Source: an uncultured Acetatifactor sp. (GTDB lineage Bacteria; Bacillota; Clostridia; Lachnospirales; Lachnospiraceae). From it: 64,000 nucleotides of DNA. Made by a program: the position numbers and the translations under genes. The notes below the pieces were generated by a model, which saw only the letters and a list, made by a program, of their open reading frames with translations, did not search any database and was not told the DNA's origin. Each line of letters opens with the position of its first letter. Within the stretch, counting starts at the first letter, position 1. The DNA is taken from positions 1 to 64,000 of the forward strand of contig CAKRTS010000010.1 in NCBI GenBank assembly GCA_934402315.1, given 5' to 3'. Positions 25,290 through 34,491 of the stretch are shown in pieces.

Positions 25290-25318
25290 ATGTTAGTCTA
25301 ACCTAACTCCTTTGTCAA
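25290..25318 (-). promoter_or_regulatory. TetR-operator promoter before the FtsX stub
   Basis: Minus-strand TTGACA (25318-25313), 17-base spacer, TAACAT (25295-25290). The operator GTTAG-N6-CTAAC (25292-25307) overlaps spacer and -10 exactly as in the promoter of the tetR gene at 28578-28606, which has the same -35, spacer length and -10. Confidence 0.7.
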
Positions 25319-25394
25319 TACTCTACCAACGTAATTTATCTCTCATGCATTAAGATAATTTATATTTCCGGCAACAGTTGCACAAGATGTACAT

Positions 25395-25525
25395 GGCCAC
25401 AAGCAGTGCACTCTGGAGCCGCCGGCGCTTAGATGCTGTACTATAGCATCTTACGCGCCGCTGCGAGCGAAGCAAAGCGCAAGCGTGCCTGCGGTGGTCT
25501 GTACATTTTGCGCAACGTCACTTGC
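25395..25525. other. Structured intergenic element, unassigned
   Basis: Between the FtsX-stub promoter and the chemoreceptor terminator there is no gene. The stretch contains an imperfect hairpin (GGCGCTTAGATGCT and AGCATCTTACGCGCC) and further GC-rich inverted words around GCGAGCGAAGC and GCGCAAGCG, bounded by TGTACAT copies at about 25387 and 25500. It could be a small palindromic repeat element or a structured RNA. I found no open frame or promoter in it. Confidence 0.3.
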
Positions 25526-25535
25526 GAGAAAGCTA

Positions 25536-25573
25536 TAAAAAATACAGCCACCCTTTTATTCGGGCAGCTGTAC
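25536..25573 (-). terminator. Terminator of the chemoreceptor gene
   Basis: On the minus strand TACAGCTGCCCG pairs with GGGTGGCTGTA (one bulge), loop AATAAAA, followed by TTTTTTAT; it lies 27 bases after the chemoreceptor stop. Confidence 0.75.
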
Positions 25574-25599
25574 CTTTCACATTCTGTAGTTTCAGTAAT

Positions 25600-26868
25600 T
25601 TAATCACGCAGCGAAAACTTCTCCAGCAGCTCATTCAATGTAGTTGCGGAAGCCGCCAGCTCCTCACTCGTAGCGGAAGTCTCCTCTGCCGCCGCAGAGT
25701 TCGACTGGATGACATCGTTGATGTCCTCAACACCCTTTCTGATCTCTTCAACGGATTCCGTCTGCTTATCCGATGCGGTACGGATATTTGCTACCTCCTG
25801 AATAATCTTATCCAGCTCATCCATTACCTTATGGATTGCCTCGCCGGTCTCCTTTGTCACCTTGTTGCCGACCTCAACCTCGATCAGGGACTCCTCGATC
25901 AGCTTTTTCGATTCAACGGCAGAACCTGCGCTCTGCTCTGCAAGCTGTCTGATCTGATCCGCTACAACCGCGAAGCCTCTTCCTGCCTCACCGGCACGAG
26001 CAGCCTCGATAGAAGCGTTCAGGGAAAGCAGATTTGTCTGGGACGCAATGTCCTCGATGTCAGCAATAATTTTCTCGACATTCTTCGTTGTAGCATTGAT
26101 CTTTTTCATTGCCTCAACCAGTTCGTCTACCTTCTTCTGGCTTCTGTCCGCCTCGATGCCGACCTGCTTTGCCTTATCATGTAGAATATCCGTAGATTTC
26201 GTATTTTCCAAAACATGACTAGTTACTTCGTCTACCGTTGCTACCAGCTCCTGCACAGCTGCTGCCTGATTCGTAGCGCCTTCCGCAATCTCCTGTGCGC
26301 TCTCAGCCAGCTGACCGCTTCCTGCGGAAACCTGCCCAGAGGAATCCTGAATGCCATGCATTGTTGCGCTGACCTTATCAACCATCTCGTTCAGCTCATC
26401 CAGAACCTTGCCAAGCTGTCCGACATAAGCCTCCGGGCAGCTGCTCTGCACGTTAAAGTTACCTTCGGAAAAGCTCTTAACCATTGCATAAAGATCTGAA
26501 ATCACCTGTTTTAACACGCCTGCCGCAGTTTCAAAGGTATCGGAAAGCGTTCCCAGCTCATCTCCCGACTCATAAGATACACCGATCTCAAAATCACCTG
26601 CGGCAATTTTCTCCGCCGCCACTACAAGGCTTTCAATCGGCTCAACCAGCAGATTGCCAAGCATTTTAAGTACGATACGATCAAAAACAATTCCGGCAAT
26701 TGCGAAAGCCGCTACGACTGCGGTGCCAATGTAATTCTTGCCTATGATTAGCGATACCAAAGCCGCTATTGTAAGGTCCGCAAGAGAGATTGTGACAATT
26801 CTTGATACCAGATATAGCTTATCCTTGATAGATTTCTGTTTCAATGCGCTTTCAATCTTACTATTCAT
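25600..26868 (-). CDS. Methyl-accepting chemotaxis protein without large sensor domain
   Basis: A 422-residue chemoreceptor. Two membrane segments lie at about 22-45 and 47-65 with almost no loop between them, so there is no extracytoplasmic ligand domain. HAMP-like sequence follows ('[20 protein letters not shown]' and a second helix pair), then the long helical signalling domain with the hairpin-tip '[20 protein letters not shown]' and '[13 protein letters not shown]'. It probably senses membrane state, energy or a cytosolic partner. The start at 26868 is set by GGAGG 8 bases upstream. No flagellar or che genes are in the window. Confidence 0.9.
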   Translation of the reverse strand: MNSKIESALKQKSIKDKLYLVSRIVTISLADLTIAALVSLIIGKNYIGTAVVAAFAIAGIVFDRIVLKMLGNLLVEPIESLVVAAEKIAAGDFEIGVSYESGDELGTLSDTFETAAGVLKQVISDLYAMVKSFSEGNFNVQSSCPEAYVGQLGKVLDELNEMVDKVSATMHGIQDSSGQVSAGSGQLAESAQEIAEGATNQAAAVQELVATVDEVTSHVLENTKSTDILHDKAKQVGIEADRSQKKVDELVEAMKKINATTKNVEKIIADIEDIASQTNLLSLNASIEAARAGEAGRGFAVVADQIRQLAEQSAGSAVESKKLIEESLIEVEVGNKVTKETGEAIHKVMDELDKIIQEVANIRTASDKQTESVEEIRKGVEDINDVIQSNSAAAEETSATSEELAASATTLNELLEKFSLRD

Positions 26869-26914
26869 CTCTTTGTCCTCCAATTTTATTCTCTTTTGTT
26901 TCATTTTGAGATAA

Positions 26915-26943
26915 ATTATAGTAGGTCAAAAGTCATAATTCAA
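26915..26943 (-). promoter_or_regulatory. Sigma-A promoter of the chemoreceptor gene
   Basis: Minus-strand TTGAAT (26943-26938), 17-base spacer, TATAAT (26920-26915). A vegetative rather than sigma-D (motility) promoter, so expression may not be tied to flagella. Confidence 0.65.
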
Positions 26944-27018
26944 GTGAAAATTTCGCACTTTAGACAAAGTTTTACAAAAATTTTAACGCAAATTCAATTC
27001 TTACTGACAGTCGTCTGG

Positions 27019-27936
27019 TTACAGCTTCCATTCATTGATGGCCTTTGTAATACGTTTTTCAATATCAATTCTCGCTGCCTTGCACTCCTTCGGATATTGT
27101 CTTCCGTCTGCAAAGACTCTTGTCAGCAGGTCACCTCCGATGGGAAGTATCGTCTTAACCATTCCCTCCGGGAAGACAAAATGAGTCGCATGCTCATATA
27201 TGTAGCTTTCCACCTCACACTCATGCTCTTTTGCGGCGAAGCGCGCCACCATCCGCCGAATGTACTTTGCAGCTTCCCATAATGCATCATCCTCAGACCC
27301 AATCAGCAGGAGCTTCCCCTTGATCCGCTCAACCTTGATAAACTCCTCTTCCTGAATCGGATGCGCCTTCTCGGAATCAATAAAGATATTGACAGAAGAA
27401 ATCATGTCCCCGTTCGCCTTTGCATCGGCTTTCATTTTCTGTCCGTAGGCAGGATGACGGTACGCATACGGAAGGTAAGGCAGCGGCTTGCCCTGCCACG
27501 AGGCGGAGGACTCGCCCTCTCCCGGCCACTCCGTCAGTCCGTCCCTCTTTCCCTGATAGAAGCCTTCCATGACGAAATCCGCAGGTGTCATCGCAATGGT
27601 GAGCGTCAGCTCCGGGTAATAGGATGCCGCGATCAGCGCGAACATCCCTGTTGTGGAAGCTCCGGCAATCCCGATCTTCCGGATTCCCTGTTTTTTCAGA
27701 TAGTCGATGGCTGCCCCGATTCTCTCCACGGGAAGATTATGGTGGCTGTAATCCTTGTGCGCCGGGCTTAAGGTCAGCATACTGATTCCAAATTTCTTCT
27801 GCATCCATTTCACAGACGACTTCGCCATATAATCCTCACAGTCATCTCCAAGCATGGCGATAATTGCACTTTTCGCGCCCTCCACCGGCCAATAGCAGCC
27901 GTAAAAGCCCTTTTCTGTCTCCTTAATCTTCTTCAT
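27019..27936 (-). CDS. Alpha/beta hydrolase (BAAT/dienelactone-hydrolase-like)
   Basis: A 305-residue cytosolic alpha/beta hydrolase. The nucleophile elbow is 'GIAGASTTG' (Ser about residue 94), the acid is probably the Asp in 'GSEDDALWEAAK' and the base the His in 'YEHATHFVFPEG'. The lid region holds 'GFYQGKRDGLTEWPGEGESS'. It resembles the BAAT C-terminal/acyl-CoA thioester hydrolase group, which includes ester and amide hydrolases of unknown natural substrate in gut Clostridia. It overlaps tetR by 4 bases, so the repressor controls it. Given the TetR regulon it may modify or detoxify the inducing molecule. Confidence 0.8.
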   Translation of the reverse strand: MKKIKETEKGFYGCYWPVEGAKSAIIAMLGDDCEDYMAKSSVKWMQKKFGISMLTLSPAHKDYSHHNLPVERIGAAIDYLKKQGIRKIGIAGASTTGMFALIAASYYPELTLTIAMTPADFVMEGFYQGKRDGLTEWPGEGESSASWQGKPLPYLPYAYRHPAYGQKMKADAKANGDMISSVNIFIDSEKAHPIQEEEFIKVERIKGKLLLIGSEDDALWEAAKYIRRMVARFAAKEHECEVESYIYEHATHFVFPEGMVKTILPIGGDLLTRVFADGRQYPKECKAARIDIEKRITKAINEWKL

Positions 27937-28532
27937 TTGCCATCCTCCTTAAATATCAGGTTCAGTATTGTCTCAATCTGCGTTTCCAAGGTCTGTTCAT
28001 ATGCCGACTCATGAAGCTCATCCCGGGATTCTGCCGTCAGCACAAGCACCTTGCACAGATTTGCCACCAGCGCCAGATTGACATTCTCCCTCACATTCTC
28101 CAGATAGCCGAGCAGTCCGACGGTGATAGCGCTTTCCTTCTCCAGATCCGGGATAAAAGCATTCGTTGAATACAATAGCTTCGCCTCGTCCTCCAGCGTC
28201 ATATGCGGATAGATACTGATATTCTCATCGACGACCGACTGCAAATATTTCCTTGCGTCGTCCCGTCCCAGCTTCCGCCGCCCCGTCAATGCCTCCGCTC
28301 CGATCAGCGTCGGAATCACCTTCTGCGAATGATACCGGATCAGCTCCGCCATGTACGCCTCCTTGTTCTTCCAGAACTTGTAAAACGTACCGACCCCGAT
28401 GCCTGCTGCCTCCGTAATTCTGGATATGGAGGTATGCTTCATCCCGTATTGCTTAATCAGCGGGAAGCCCGCCTCCAGCATCTGCACTCTGATCTGCTCC
28501 CGCTCTTCCTCAGAAAAAACTCTTACCGGCAT
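27933..28532 (-). CDS. TetR/AcrR-family repressor
   Basis: A 199-residue repressor. The N-terminal HTH is canonical: 'GMKHTSISRITEAAGIGVGT' then 'FYKFWKNKEAYMAELIRYHS'. The C-terminal ligand-binding half is not recognisable beyond the family. AAGGAGA precedes the ATG. Its own promoter carries GTTAG-N6-CTAAC over the -10, and the same operator occurs before an FtsX-permease stub (25.3 kb) and an ECF transporter operon (58.7 kb), so it probably represses at least three promoters. The inducer is unknown. Confidence 0.88.
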   Translation of the reverse strand: MPVRVFSEEEREQIRVQMLEAGFPLIKQYGMKHTSISRITEAAGIGVGTFYKFWKNKEAYMAELIRYHSQKVIPTLIGAEALTGRRKLGRDDARKYLQSVVDENISIYPHMTLEDEAKLLYSTNAFIPDLEKESAITVGLLGYLENVRENVNLALVANLCKVLVLTAESRDELHESAYEQTLETQIETILNLIFKEDGK

Positions 28533-28577
28533 ATTTTCTCCTTTTGTGAATGTTTTTATTTTCCGTTCACATAATGT

Positions 28578-28606
28578 ATGTTAGTCCACTCTAACCCATT
28601 TGTCAA
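28578..28606 (-). promoter_or_regulatory. tetR promoter with autoregulatory operator
   Basis: Minus-strand TTGACA (28606-28601), 17-base spacer, TAACAT (28583-28578). Operator GTTAGTCCACTCTAAC at 28580-28595 overlaps the -10 and spacer. Confidence 0.72.
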
Positions 28607-28610
28607 GCAC

Positions 28611-28641
28611 AAAAAAGACGCCTCTCTAAAAAAGAAGCGTC
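28611..28641 (-). terminator. Terminator of the DMT transporter gene
   Basis: Minus-strand GACGCTTC pairs with GAGGCGTC (one G-U), loop of 9, then TTTTTT; it ends right against the tetR promoter. Confidence 0.7.
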
Positions 28642-28648
28642 CCTGTAT

Positions 28649-29566
28649 TTACTCTTTTTTCTTCTCCGGCAGCTGCGCCAGAATAATCGCTATAAAGATG
28701 AGGCCGCAGCCGAGCAGTTCCTTTGCGCCGAGGCTCTGTTTGAGGATGATCCAGCCCGCGAGAACCGAGAAGACCGATTCCAGACTTAACAGCATCGATG
28801 CCACCGTCGGATTTATGCCGTTCTGTCCGACGATCTGCAAGGTGTAAGCCACACCGCAGGATAAAACTCCTGCATAAAGAATTGCAAGCCATGCCCCGGG
28901 GTCTGTCAATTTTGCCAGCCAGACATCCGCTCCGACACGGATTTCCGAAAAAAACATCGGGATCAGGCTTAAAATGCCACAGACCAGAAACTGGATGCAG
29001 GACATTCTCACACCATCAACCCGCGGTGAAAAATAGTCGATGACAAGAATATGCACCGCAAAGAGCAGCGCGCATGCCAGCAGCAGGAGATCGCTGCTCT
29101 GGAGCCGCAGAGTCTCGGACATACAGAGCAGATAAAGTCCGACAAGTGTAATCGCAATTCCGACCCAGACCCTGACGCCACATTTCTTCTTTAAGAAAAG
29201 TCCGAGTACTGGCACGAGAAGAATATAGCAAGCTGTTAAGAATCCCGCCTTGCCCGCCGGTGTTCCGAGACAGATTCCGAGCTGCTGCGCAGAGCTTGCA
29301 AGAAACAGAAGGACACCGCAGTTCAAGCCCCCGATAAGGAGTGTTTTCTTCTCTGCCTTCGTGACCGGTTTTTTACTCGTCAGCTTCATCCGGTCAAGAA
29401 GCGCAATGACCGGCAATAGAACAATGCTCCCGATCAGTGAGCGGATTCCGTTAAAGGTGAAGGGACCGACCGCGTTGCCGCCTTCGCTCTGTGCCACAAA
29501 GGCAATGCCCCAGATAAATGCCGTAAGAACAAGTAAAATTGAGTTCCTGACCTGTCTGCTTTTCAT
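28649..29566 (-). CDS. EamA/DMT-family transporter
   Basis: A 305-residue exporter with ten membrane segments made of two EamA repeats of five; the first begins 'LLVLTAFIWGIAFVAQSEG' and the second 'LLLLACALLFAVHILVIDYF'. Each repeat ends in the expected pattern ('GFLTACYILLVPVLGLFL' and 'SMLLSLESVFSVLAGWIILK'). Members export amino acids, nucleosides or drugs; the substrate cannot be told. AAGGA precedes the ATG. It stands alone between the DUF3810 gene upstream and the tetR operon, with its own terminator. Confidence 0.88.
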   Translation of the reverse strand: MKSRQVRNSILLVLTAFIWGIAFVAQSEGGNAVGPFTFNGIRSLIGSIVLLPVIALLDRMKLTSKKPVTKAEKKTLLIGGLNCGVLLFLASSAQQLGICLGTPAGKAGFLTACYILLVPVLGLFLKKKCGVRVWVGIAITLVGLYLLCMSETLRLQSSDLLLLACALLFAVHILVIDYFSPRVDGVRMSCIQFLVCGILSLIPMFFSEIRVGADVWLAKLTDPGAWLAILYAGVLSCGVAYTLQIVGQNGINPTVASMLLSLESVFSVLAGWIILKQSLGAKELLGCGLIFIAIILAQLPEKKKE

Positions 29567-29599
29567 GATGTCTTATCCTTCTGTCGTTTAAATTCCGTT

Positions 29600-30850
29600 T
29601 TACTGCCTGTAATATTGTAGCAGGAGCCTGACGACCCTGCTGTAGCTGATCTTCCCATCGGCAATGCCGTTTACCTTCAGATTTGCATCTATGAAGACAT
29701 CCGCCGCCTTGTCAACCACCTCAGTATCGATCAGCGCATCGCCGTTGATGCGATCCCATTCGTCATCCGATACAAAAATGTTGTCCTCCCACACCTGACC
29801 GGAAACAGCCACATACCCGGCGGCATCCACTGCCGCCTCATAGGTCTTCGGGTAATCCTTATACAATTTATACACATCATTATACAGATATGTCAAGACA
29901 CTTAAGTTGCCCGCGTACTGAAAAAAGGGATTTTCCGACTGCACGCACGCCAGATAGCCAATCAGATTTGCCTCATCCTCGTAGATGTAGCCCCTCAGAT
30001 GCGCAAGCTCATGGCACATCGTAGACGGTATGTTCAGAATATGCATGACATCATTATAATTCGCTTCCATGGAAAACGGGAAATAATATCCCTGCATGTA
30101 CTGCTGGCACATGAAATCGGAAAAATGAAGCGCCTTCGGTCTCGGATACCAGCCATCCAGCTGGGAATAAGTCTTTCCAAGCTGCTGCATCAGCCCTCTC
30201 GCCTCATCCGCCATATCTGCCAGTCCGGTATTCCAGCCCTCGCCGTCGCGGTAGGAGATCTGTACTCCACTTTCACCGGTGTAGATAACCGTTCCCGTCT
30301 TGTCCCGCTCCATAACCTCCGCGAGCCGGTTGCATTCCGCGGCAACCTTGTTATACATCATCAGCAGCTCCGTCGCCGTGTATTCTCCGTCATCCTCACC
30401 GAAATAGTGCTCCGAAAAGGTGGAAGCATGGTAGAGAATAAAGCAGTTCAACGTCATGACGGCACCGACGCAGAGCAGTGCCCACGCAAAGAACCGGTAA
30501 AATCCAAGGGTGAAGCGCTGAAACTTTCCGGCAGGTTTTTCCCGCCGCTCAGCCCCGGAACGACGTCTGCCGACAGCCCGGATTTCCTTAATCACTCCAG
30601 TTACCGCCCATATCAGCCCAAGCGCTGCCGCCACTGCCACGAGCGCAAGCCCAAGCAGAATCATCCATTCCCCCACAGAGAATGGGAAAATCCCCGTGAT
30701 GCGGCCGAGCGTATTTACCCATGCAGGAAACACATGGGCAATGTACCAGTCGCAAAAGGAACTGCTCACCCACGCCGCAATATTTAACAAAATAATTATC
30801 GCCAGAACCACCAAAAAAAGGATTCTGCCCTTCTTTGTCTTACGCTGCAC
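29600..30850 (-). CDS. DUF3810 membrane metallopeptidase-like protein
   Basis: A 416-residue protein with three membrane segments in the first ~145 residues and a large outward domain with the zinc-protease-like motif 'CHELAHLRGY' at about residue 278, and the family-typical 'EANLIGYLACVQSENPFFQY' just after it. DUF3810 proteins are uncharacterised; HELAH plus the following Glu residues suggests a surface gluzincin. The start is GTG at 30850 with GGAG upstream, inside the end of the MATE gene (11-base overlap), so the two are co-translated. Confidence 0.8.
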   Translation of the reverse strand: MQRKTKKGRILFLVVLAIIILLNIAAWVSSSFCDWYIAHVFPAWVNTLGRITGIFPFSVGEWMILLGLALVAVAAALGLIWAVTGVIKEIRAVGRRRSGAERREKPAGKFQRFTLGFYRFFAWALLCVGAVMTLNCFILYHASTFSEHYFGEDDGEYTATELLMMYNKVAAECNRLAEVMERDKTGTVIYTGESGVQISYRDGEGWNTGLADMADEARGLMQQLGKTYSQLDGWYPRPKALHFSDFMCQQYMQGYYFPFSMEANYNDVMHILNIPSTMCHELAHLRGYIYEDEANLIGYLACVQSENPFFQYAGNLSVLTYLYNDVYKLYKDYPKTYEAAVDAAGYVAVSGQVWEDNIFVSDDEWDRINGDALIDTEVVDKAADVFIDANLKVNGIADGKISYSRVVRLLLQYYRQ

Positions 30851-32231
30851 TGCTCTTATTCTCCTTATGTGTCCTGATCTTTGATTTCTTCCAGATTCCT
30901 GTCAGATATAATATGTACAATATTACCGCAGAAATACCGTTGCTGACAACTACAGAATACCAGACACTCCGTACTCCGAGCTTTAAAACGCTCTCGCAGA
31001 ACCAGAGAGTGACAAAGCGGAATACCCACAGTCTCGTCGCGCTGATCGCCATTGTCACCTCCGTGTGCCCTGTGCCGTTAAAAAGCCCTGTCGTGGAATT
31101 ATACACGCCATTCGCAAAACACCAGAAGGCCATGATACTTAAGAAATCAGCTGCCATTGCAATGACCCCCGGATCATCGGAAAAAATACCGACTACAGCT
31201 GTCGATACAGAGGGCACTGACAGGATTCCTCCGCCGACCAGAAGAAATACCACGGAAATACCCATTGCGATCAGATAGCCCTTCTTCGCCCTGTCCGGCC
31301 GTCCCGCGCCCATATTCTGTCCTACGATCGTGGATACGGCAGAGCCGATACCGTTCGTCGGCAGTGTCACAAGGCTGTTGACCTTATTTCCGATTCCGTA
31401 TGCCGCCATAGCCTGCGTGCCGTACACATAAACATTTCTGCTCATCAGAAGAAACCCGAGCTGCATTGTGCTTCCGCCGATCGCCGTGGGAAGTCCGATG
31501 CGCAGGATCAGTCCGACGCCTTCCCTCTCAAGGTGCATGCATTTCCTGTCAAGCGCCACATCATCCCCGCTTTTCGCCAGCAGATAAAATGCCACTGCCG
31601 CCGGTACCAGCTTCGCAAAAACGGTAGCAAGCGCTGCTCCCGCCACACCCATGCCGAAAAGAACAATCAGCGCCGGATCGAGGATCATATTCAGAACGAT
31701 TCCCAGAAGATTCAGAAACATAGGGGAAACCGCATCTCCCTGGGACTGATGTACCGCCGAAAAGATATTGACCATGAACAGAAACGGCATATCCCACAGC
31801 ACAACGCGCAGATAGACAACCGCATGCCGGCAGGTCTCTCCGTCTGCCCCCAGCCACTGTACAATCGCCGGTGTAAACAGAAAACATACCGCCGCACAGA
31901 CCAGCGCAAAGCCCATTGCGCAGACGAAAATCTGATTTGCAATGCCTCTCGCCGCCCGTTTTTCACCGGCCCCGATATACTGTGCGATCAGCACCGAGCC
32001 CGCCACCGTAATTCCAGAGCCAAAATTTATAATGATGTTCTGAACCGGGGTGACAAGGTTGATGGCGGCCAGCTGCTCCGTTCCCAGCTTTCCCAGCCAG
32101 TAGGTGTCTGTCAGATTGTACATTGTCTGGATAAAGCTGTTGATGAAGACCGGAACTGCCAGAGAAAGAATTGCCTTCCAAAGATTTCCTTTCAGAATTT
32201 CTTCCTGATTTTTTAAAGCGGATACCCTCAT
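30840..32231 (-). CDS. MATE-family multidrug efflux protein
   Basis: A 463-residue, twelve-segment cation-coupled exporter of drugs or metabolites. Both MATE repeats are clear: 'LSLAVPVFINSFIQTMYNLT' plus 'INFGSGITVAGSVLIAQYIG' in the first, and 'GLPTAIGGSTMQLGFLLM' plus 'TNGIGSAVSTIVGQNMGAG' in the second. AAGGAGG precedes the ATG at 32231. First gene of a unit with the DUF3810 protein. A second, distinct MATE gene lies at 46275-47600. Confidence 0.9.
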   Translation of the reverse strand: MRVSALKNQEEILKGNLWKAILSLAVPVFINSFIQTMYNLTDTYWLGKLGTEQLAAINLVTPVQNIIINFGSGITVAGSVLIAQYIGAGEKRAARGIANQIFVCAMGFALVCAAVCFLFTPAIVQWLGADGETCRHAVVYLRVVLWDMPFLFMVNIFSAVHQSQGDAVSPMFLNLLGIVLNMILDPALIVLFGMGVAGAALATVFAKLVPAAVAFYLLAKSGDDVALDRKCMHLEREGVGLILRIGLPTAIGGSTMQLGFLLMSRNVYVYGTQAMAAYGIGNKVNSLVTLPTNGIGSAVSTIVGQNMGAGRPDRAKKGYLIAMGISVVFLLVGGGILSVPSVSTAVVGIFSDDPGVIAMAADFLSIMAFWCFANGVYNSTTGLFNGTGHTEVTMAISATRLWVFRFVTLWFCESVLKLGVRSVWYSVVVSNGISAVILYILYLTGIWKKSKIRTHKENKSSAA

Positions 32232-32304
32232 TTTGTTTACGCCTCCTTAAAATGCAAGGTAATTGTATAACAAAATTTCCGTGGTATCCGCTTTCATTTT
32301 GCGA

Positions 32305-32335
32305 AAGATATTAAAAAATACTGTTTTTTTATCTT
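32305..32335 (-). terminator. A/T-rich hairpin after the DUF3048 lipoprotein gene
   Basis: Arms AAGATATTAAAAAATA and TTTTTTTATCTT form a nearly complete stem ending in T-runs on either strand. Placement just beyond the minus-strand stop at 32339 fits a weak terminator. Confidence 0.4.
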
Positions 32336-32338
32336 AGT

Positions 32339-33607
32339 TTATTCCCAAGACATATACTGTGCATAGTCATCCCAGATACAGCAGATCCATGTCTTTCCCT
32401 GATTCAGCACGATCTCATTGCCGGATCTGTCATAGTAATGGGTGGGAGAGGACTCGCTGCTGCGGCTCCATGTAGCCTCAACGACCTTGCCGTTGGTAAA
32501 GATATAAGCATTTCCGCTGCCTATTGTCTCAAATGCAAGGTAGTCATAGTTCGGGTCATCGGGAAGTCTCTCGGAACCGTCACATACCTTGAAGATAACG
32601 TTCGTTACCGTCAGCTGCTGATCGTTCATGCCATCCGTATGTGCTGCTCCCCACTGGGTACGGTAGTAGAGCCTGTCTGCCGCATTATAGGTAAAGCAAG
32701 GTGTATGGCTTCCGTATCCGCCGGAATTCGTCTGCGTTCCGCCCGGGTATACCTTTGTTGCATCTGCGCAGTCGTCATATGTCGCGAGATAGCCGTCATC
32801 GGCAAACTCAAAGATCTTGCCAAAGCTGCTGTCATAGTCTGTTGCATAGCCTCTTGCCTGCACACCCTTTGTGTAGCCTGCCACATCGAGGTAGCCCGTA
32901 AACTCGGTAACTGCACCGGGATTCAAAGAGGAATCTCTCTTGAAGGCAGCATCATATCCGTTGTAGATACCATCTACGGTCGCACTGATATTGTCCACTC
33001 TGTCAGAGTTAATCAGCTCCTCGACCCAGGGACGCGCAAGACCCCAGTTTACATAAATGGCATCGAATGCCATAGCCTCATATACATAGTAGTCACGGCT
33101 GGAACGCACCGGCCCGATCGTGGTCAGATCATCGTAATCCTCAAACAGTGCCATCAGACGTGTAATACGTCCCTCTACCGGCGCTTCGTAGATCACGCTC
33201 GCATAGGAAATACCGTTCTGACGCAGCAGCGGAGAAGTTGACTTATAACCCGCACGTCTGTTGTTCGGCATCATGACCGCCATGCTTCTTCTCTCAGCGA
33301 CGGATGCATCCTTCCACTCACCGGTGAGCCAGCTCTGCAGCTTACCGTCTACCTGCACTCTGTCTCCAATCTTATGTGTCTCGCCGCCGGACGACATGCC
33401 GTCATCATAGACTACCGGCTCCTTCTCGACGCTGGGCTGTTCAGAGGACTCTTCCGACGAGTCGCTCCCCTGCGGTGCATCTGTCAAAATCGGCTGGGGG
33501 TCCAGAGTGGAAACCGGAGAAATCGGTCCGTCACTCGGTCCGCCGCATCCCGCCAGAACACCCATAGCCATTGCTATTACAAGTGTTGCTACAAATTTTT
33601 TCTTCAT
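32339..33607 (-). CDS. DUF3048 (YerB-like) lipoprotein
   Basis: A 422-residue secreted lipoprotein: signal peptide 'KKKFVATLVIAMAMGVLAGC' with the lipidated Cys at 21, a Ser/Glu/Pro-rich linker to about 75, then the two-part DUF3048 region with the signatures 'AVMMPNNRRA', 'ASVIYEAPVEGRITRLMALF' and 'IGPVRSSRDYY'. The fold is typical of YerB of Bacillus, whose role is unknown; surface localisation is the only firm inference. AAAGGAATT precedes the ATG. Monocistronic by appearance. Confidence 0.9.
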   Translation of the reverse strand: MKKKFVATLVIAMAMGVLAGCGGPSDGPISPVSTLDPQPILTDAPQGSDSSEESSEQPSVEKEPVVYDDGMSSGGETHKIGDRVQVDGKLQSWLTGEWKDASVAERRSMAVMMPNNRRAGYKSTSPLLRQNGISYASVIYEAPVEGRITRLMALFEDYDDLTTIGPVRSSRDYYVYEAMAFDAIYVNWGLARPWVEELINSDRVDNISATVDGIYNGYDAAFKRDSSLNPGAVTEFTGYLDVAGYTKGVQARGYATDYDSSFGKIFEFADDGYLATYDDCADATKVYPGGTQTNSGGYGSHTPCFTYNAADRLYYRTQWGAAHTDGMNDQQLTVTNVIFKVCDGSERLPDDPNYDYLAFETIGSGNAYIFTNGKVVEATWSRSSESSPTHYYDRSGNEIVLNQGKTWICCIWDDYAQYMSWE

Positions 33608-33735
33608 AGGGAATTCCTTTCCTTTCGTGTATTCTCTTTCATTTTAGCTCTCAAAAAGCAATTTGTCTATTTTTTCGACACAAATTGATGTAGAAAATTT
33701 ATGGCAAAACTGTTCAACTTAACCAAAACGCCTTA

Positions 33736-34335
33736 TCAGAGATTGGCAAATGAATTTTCCACAATGTTCGGCAGCAGTGTGTAGATGTTGCAGCCGCACA
33801 ATTCGTCAAAGTGCTTTTTATTGTCCAGACTGGCTCTCCATTTGTCCGGTGCAAAGTCCTGCACCCCGTACCGCAGCGCCACATCCAGCAGCCGCTTCTC
33901 CATAATGCACGCCCCGGTCGGTAAAGATATGGCATCGCAGAGCTGGATCAGCCTGTCGTAGTCGTCATACTCCGCATTTCCGATAAACTCGCCCAGAAAC
34001 CTGACTTCCTCCTCCGTACAGTCATATTTACCGAAATAGGTACGGCTGTCCCCTCCCGGAAAAGAATGTGTCAGACAGATTCTCGCAATCTCCGGCTGAC
34101 CGATACTGTTCATATAATAATAGCCCTCAAAAATATGCCGGATCGCAAAAATACCCGCACGGCGCCCAATGTCATGCAGCAAACCCATGCAGTATGCCTT
34201 TTCTACATCCATTCCCGCGGCTTTCGCAATCAGCTCCGCATTCTGTCCTGTTGCCTTGCTGTGATCGATCCATTTCCCCGGATTCATCTTTTCAGCCAGC
34301 TCCAGTTCCCTGTCCGCCTCCTGTCTGGTCAACAT
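33736..34335 (-). CDS. HD-domain phosphohydrolase
   Basis: A 199-residue metal-dependent HD-superfamily protein. Ligands are in 'WIDHSKATGQNAELIAKAAG' (first His) and 'YCMGLLHDIGRRAG' (His-Asp), then 'ICLTHSFPGGD' and 'IQLCDAISLPTG' (last Asp). This spacing fits small HD hydrolases related to YqeK or tRNA/nucleotide phosphohydrolases; the substrate is not assigned. Two adjacent ATGs could start it; the second (34335) has GAGG 7 bases upstream and is preferred. It lies upstream of the DUF3048 gene on the same strand. Confidence 0.8.
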   Translation of the reverse strand: MLTRQEADRELELAEKMNPGKWIDHSKATGQNAELIAKAAGMDVEKAYCMGLLHDIGRRAGIFAIRHIFEGYYYMNSIGQPEIARICLTHSFPGGDSRTYFGKYDCTEEEVRFLGEFIGNAEYDDYDRLIQLCDAISLPTGACIMEKRLLDVALRYGVQDFAPDKWRASLDNKKHFDELCGCNIYTLLPNIVENSFANL

Positions 34336-34436
34336 CATCCCACCTCTTTCTGCAAACATATAGACATCTTATAGGATAAATTTAAAATTGATTGATAAAA
34401 TTCCTTAAATTCTTCTTAACTTTCTTCTCCTAAACA

Positions 34437-34481
34437 AAAGAAGCCTCCCCCGCCGGCTGCCCGGCAGGGAAGACTTCCCCT
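34437..34481 (-). terminator. Terminator of the PspC gene
   Basis: On the minus strand a long GC-rich stem (GAAGTCTTCCCTGCCGG with CCGGCGGGGGAGGCTTC) is followed by TTTTGTTT. Confidence 0.75.
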
Positions 34482-34491
34482 CATGCTCTGT

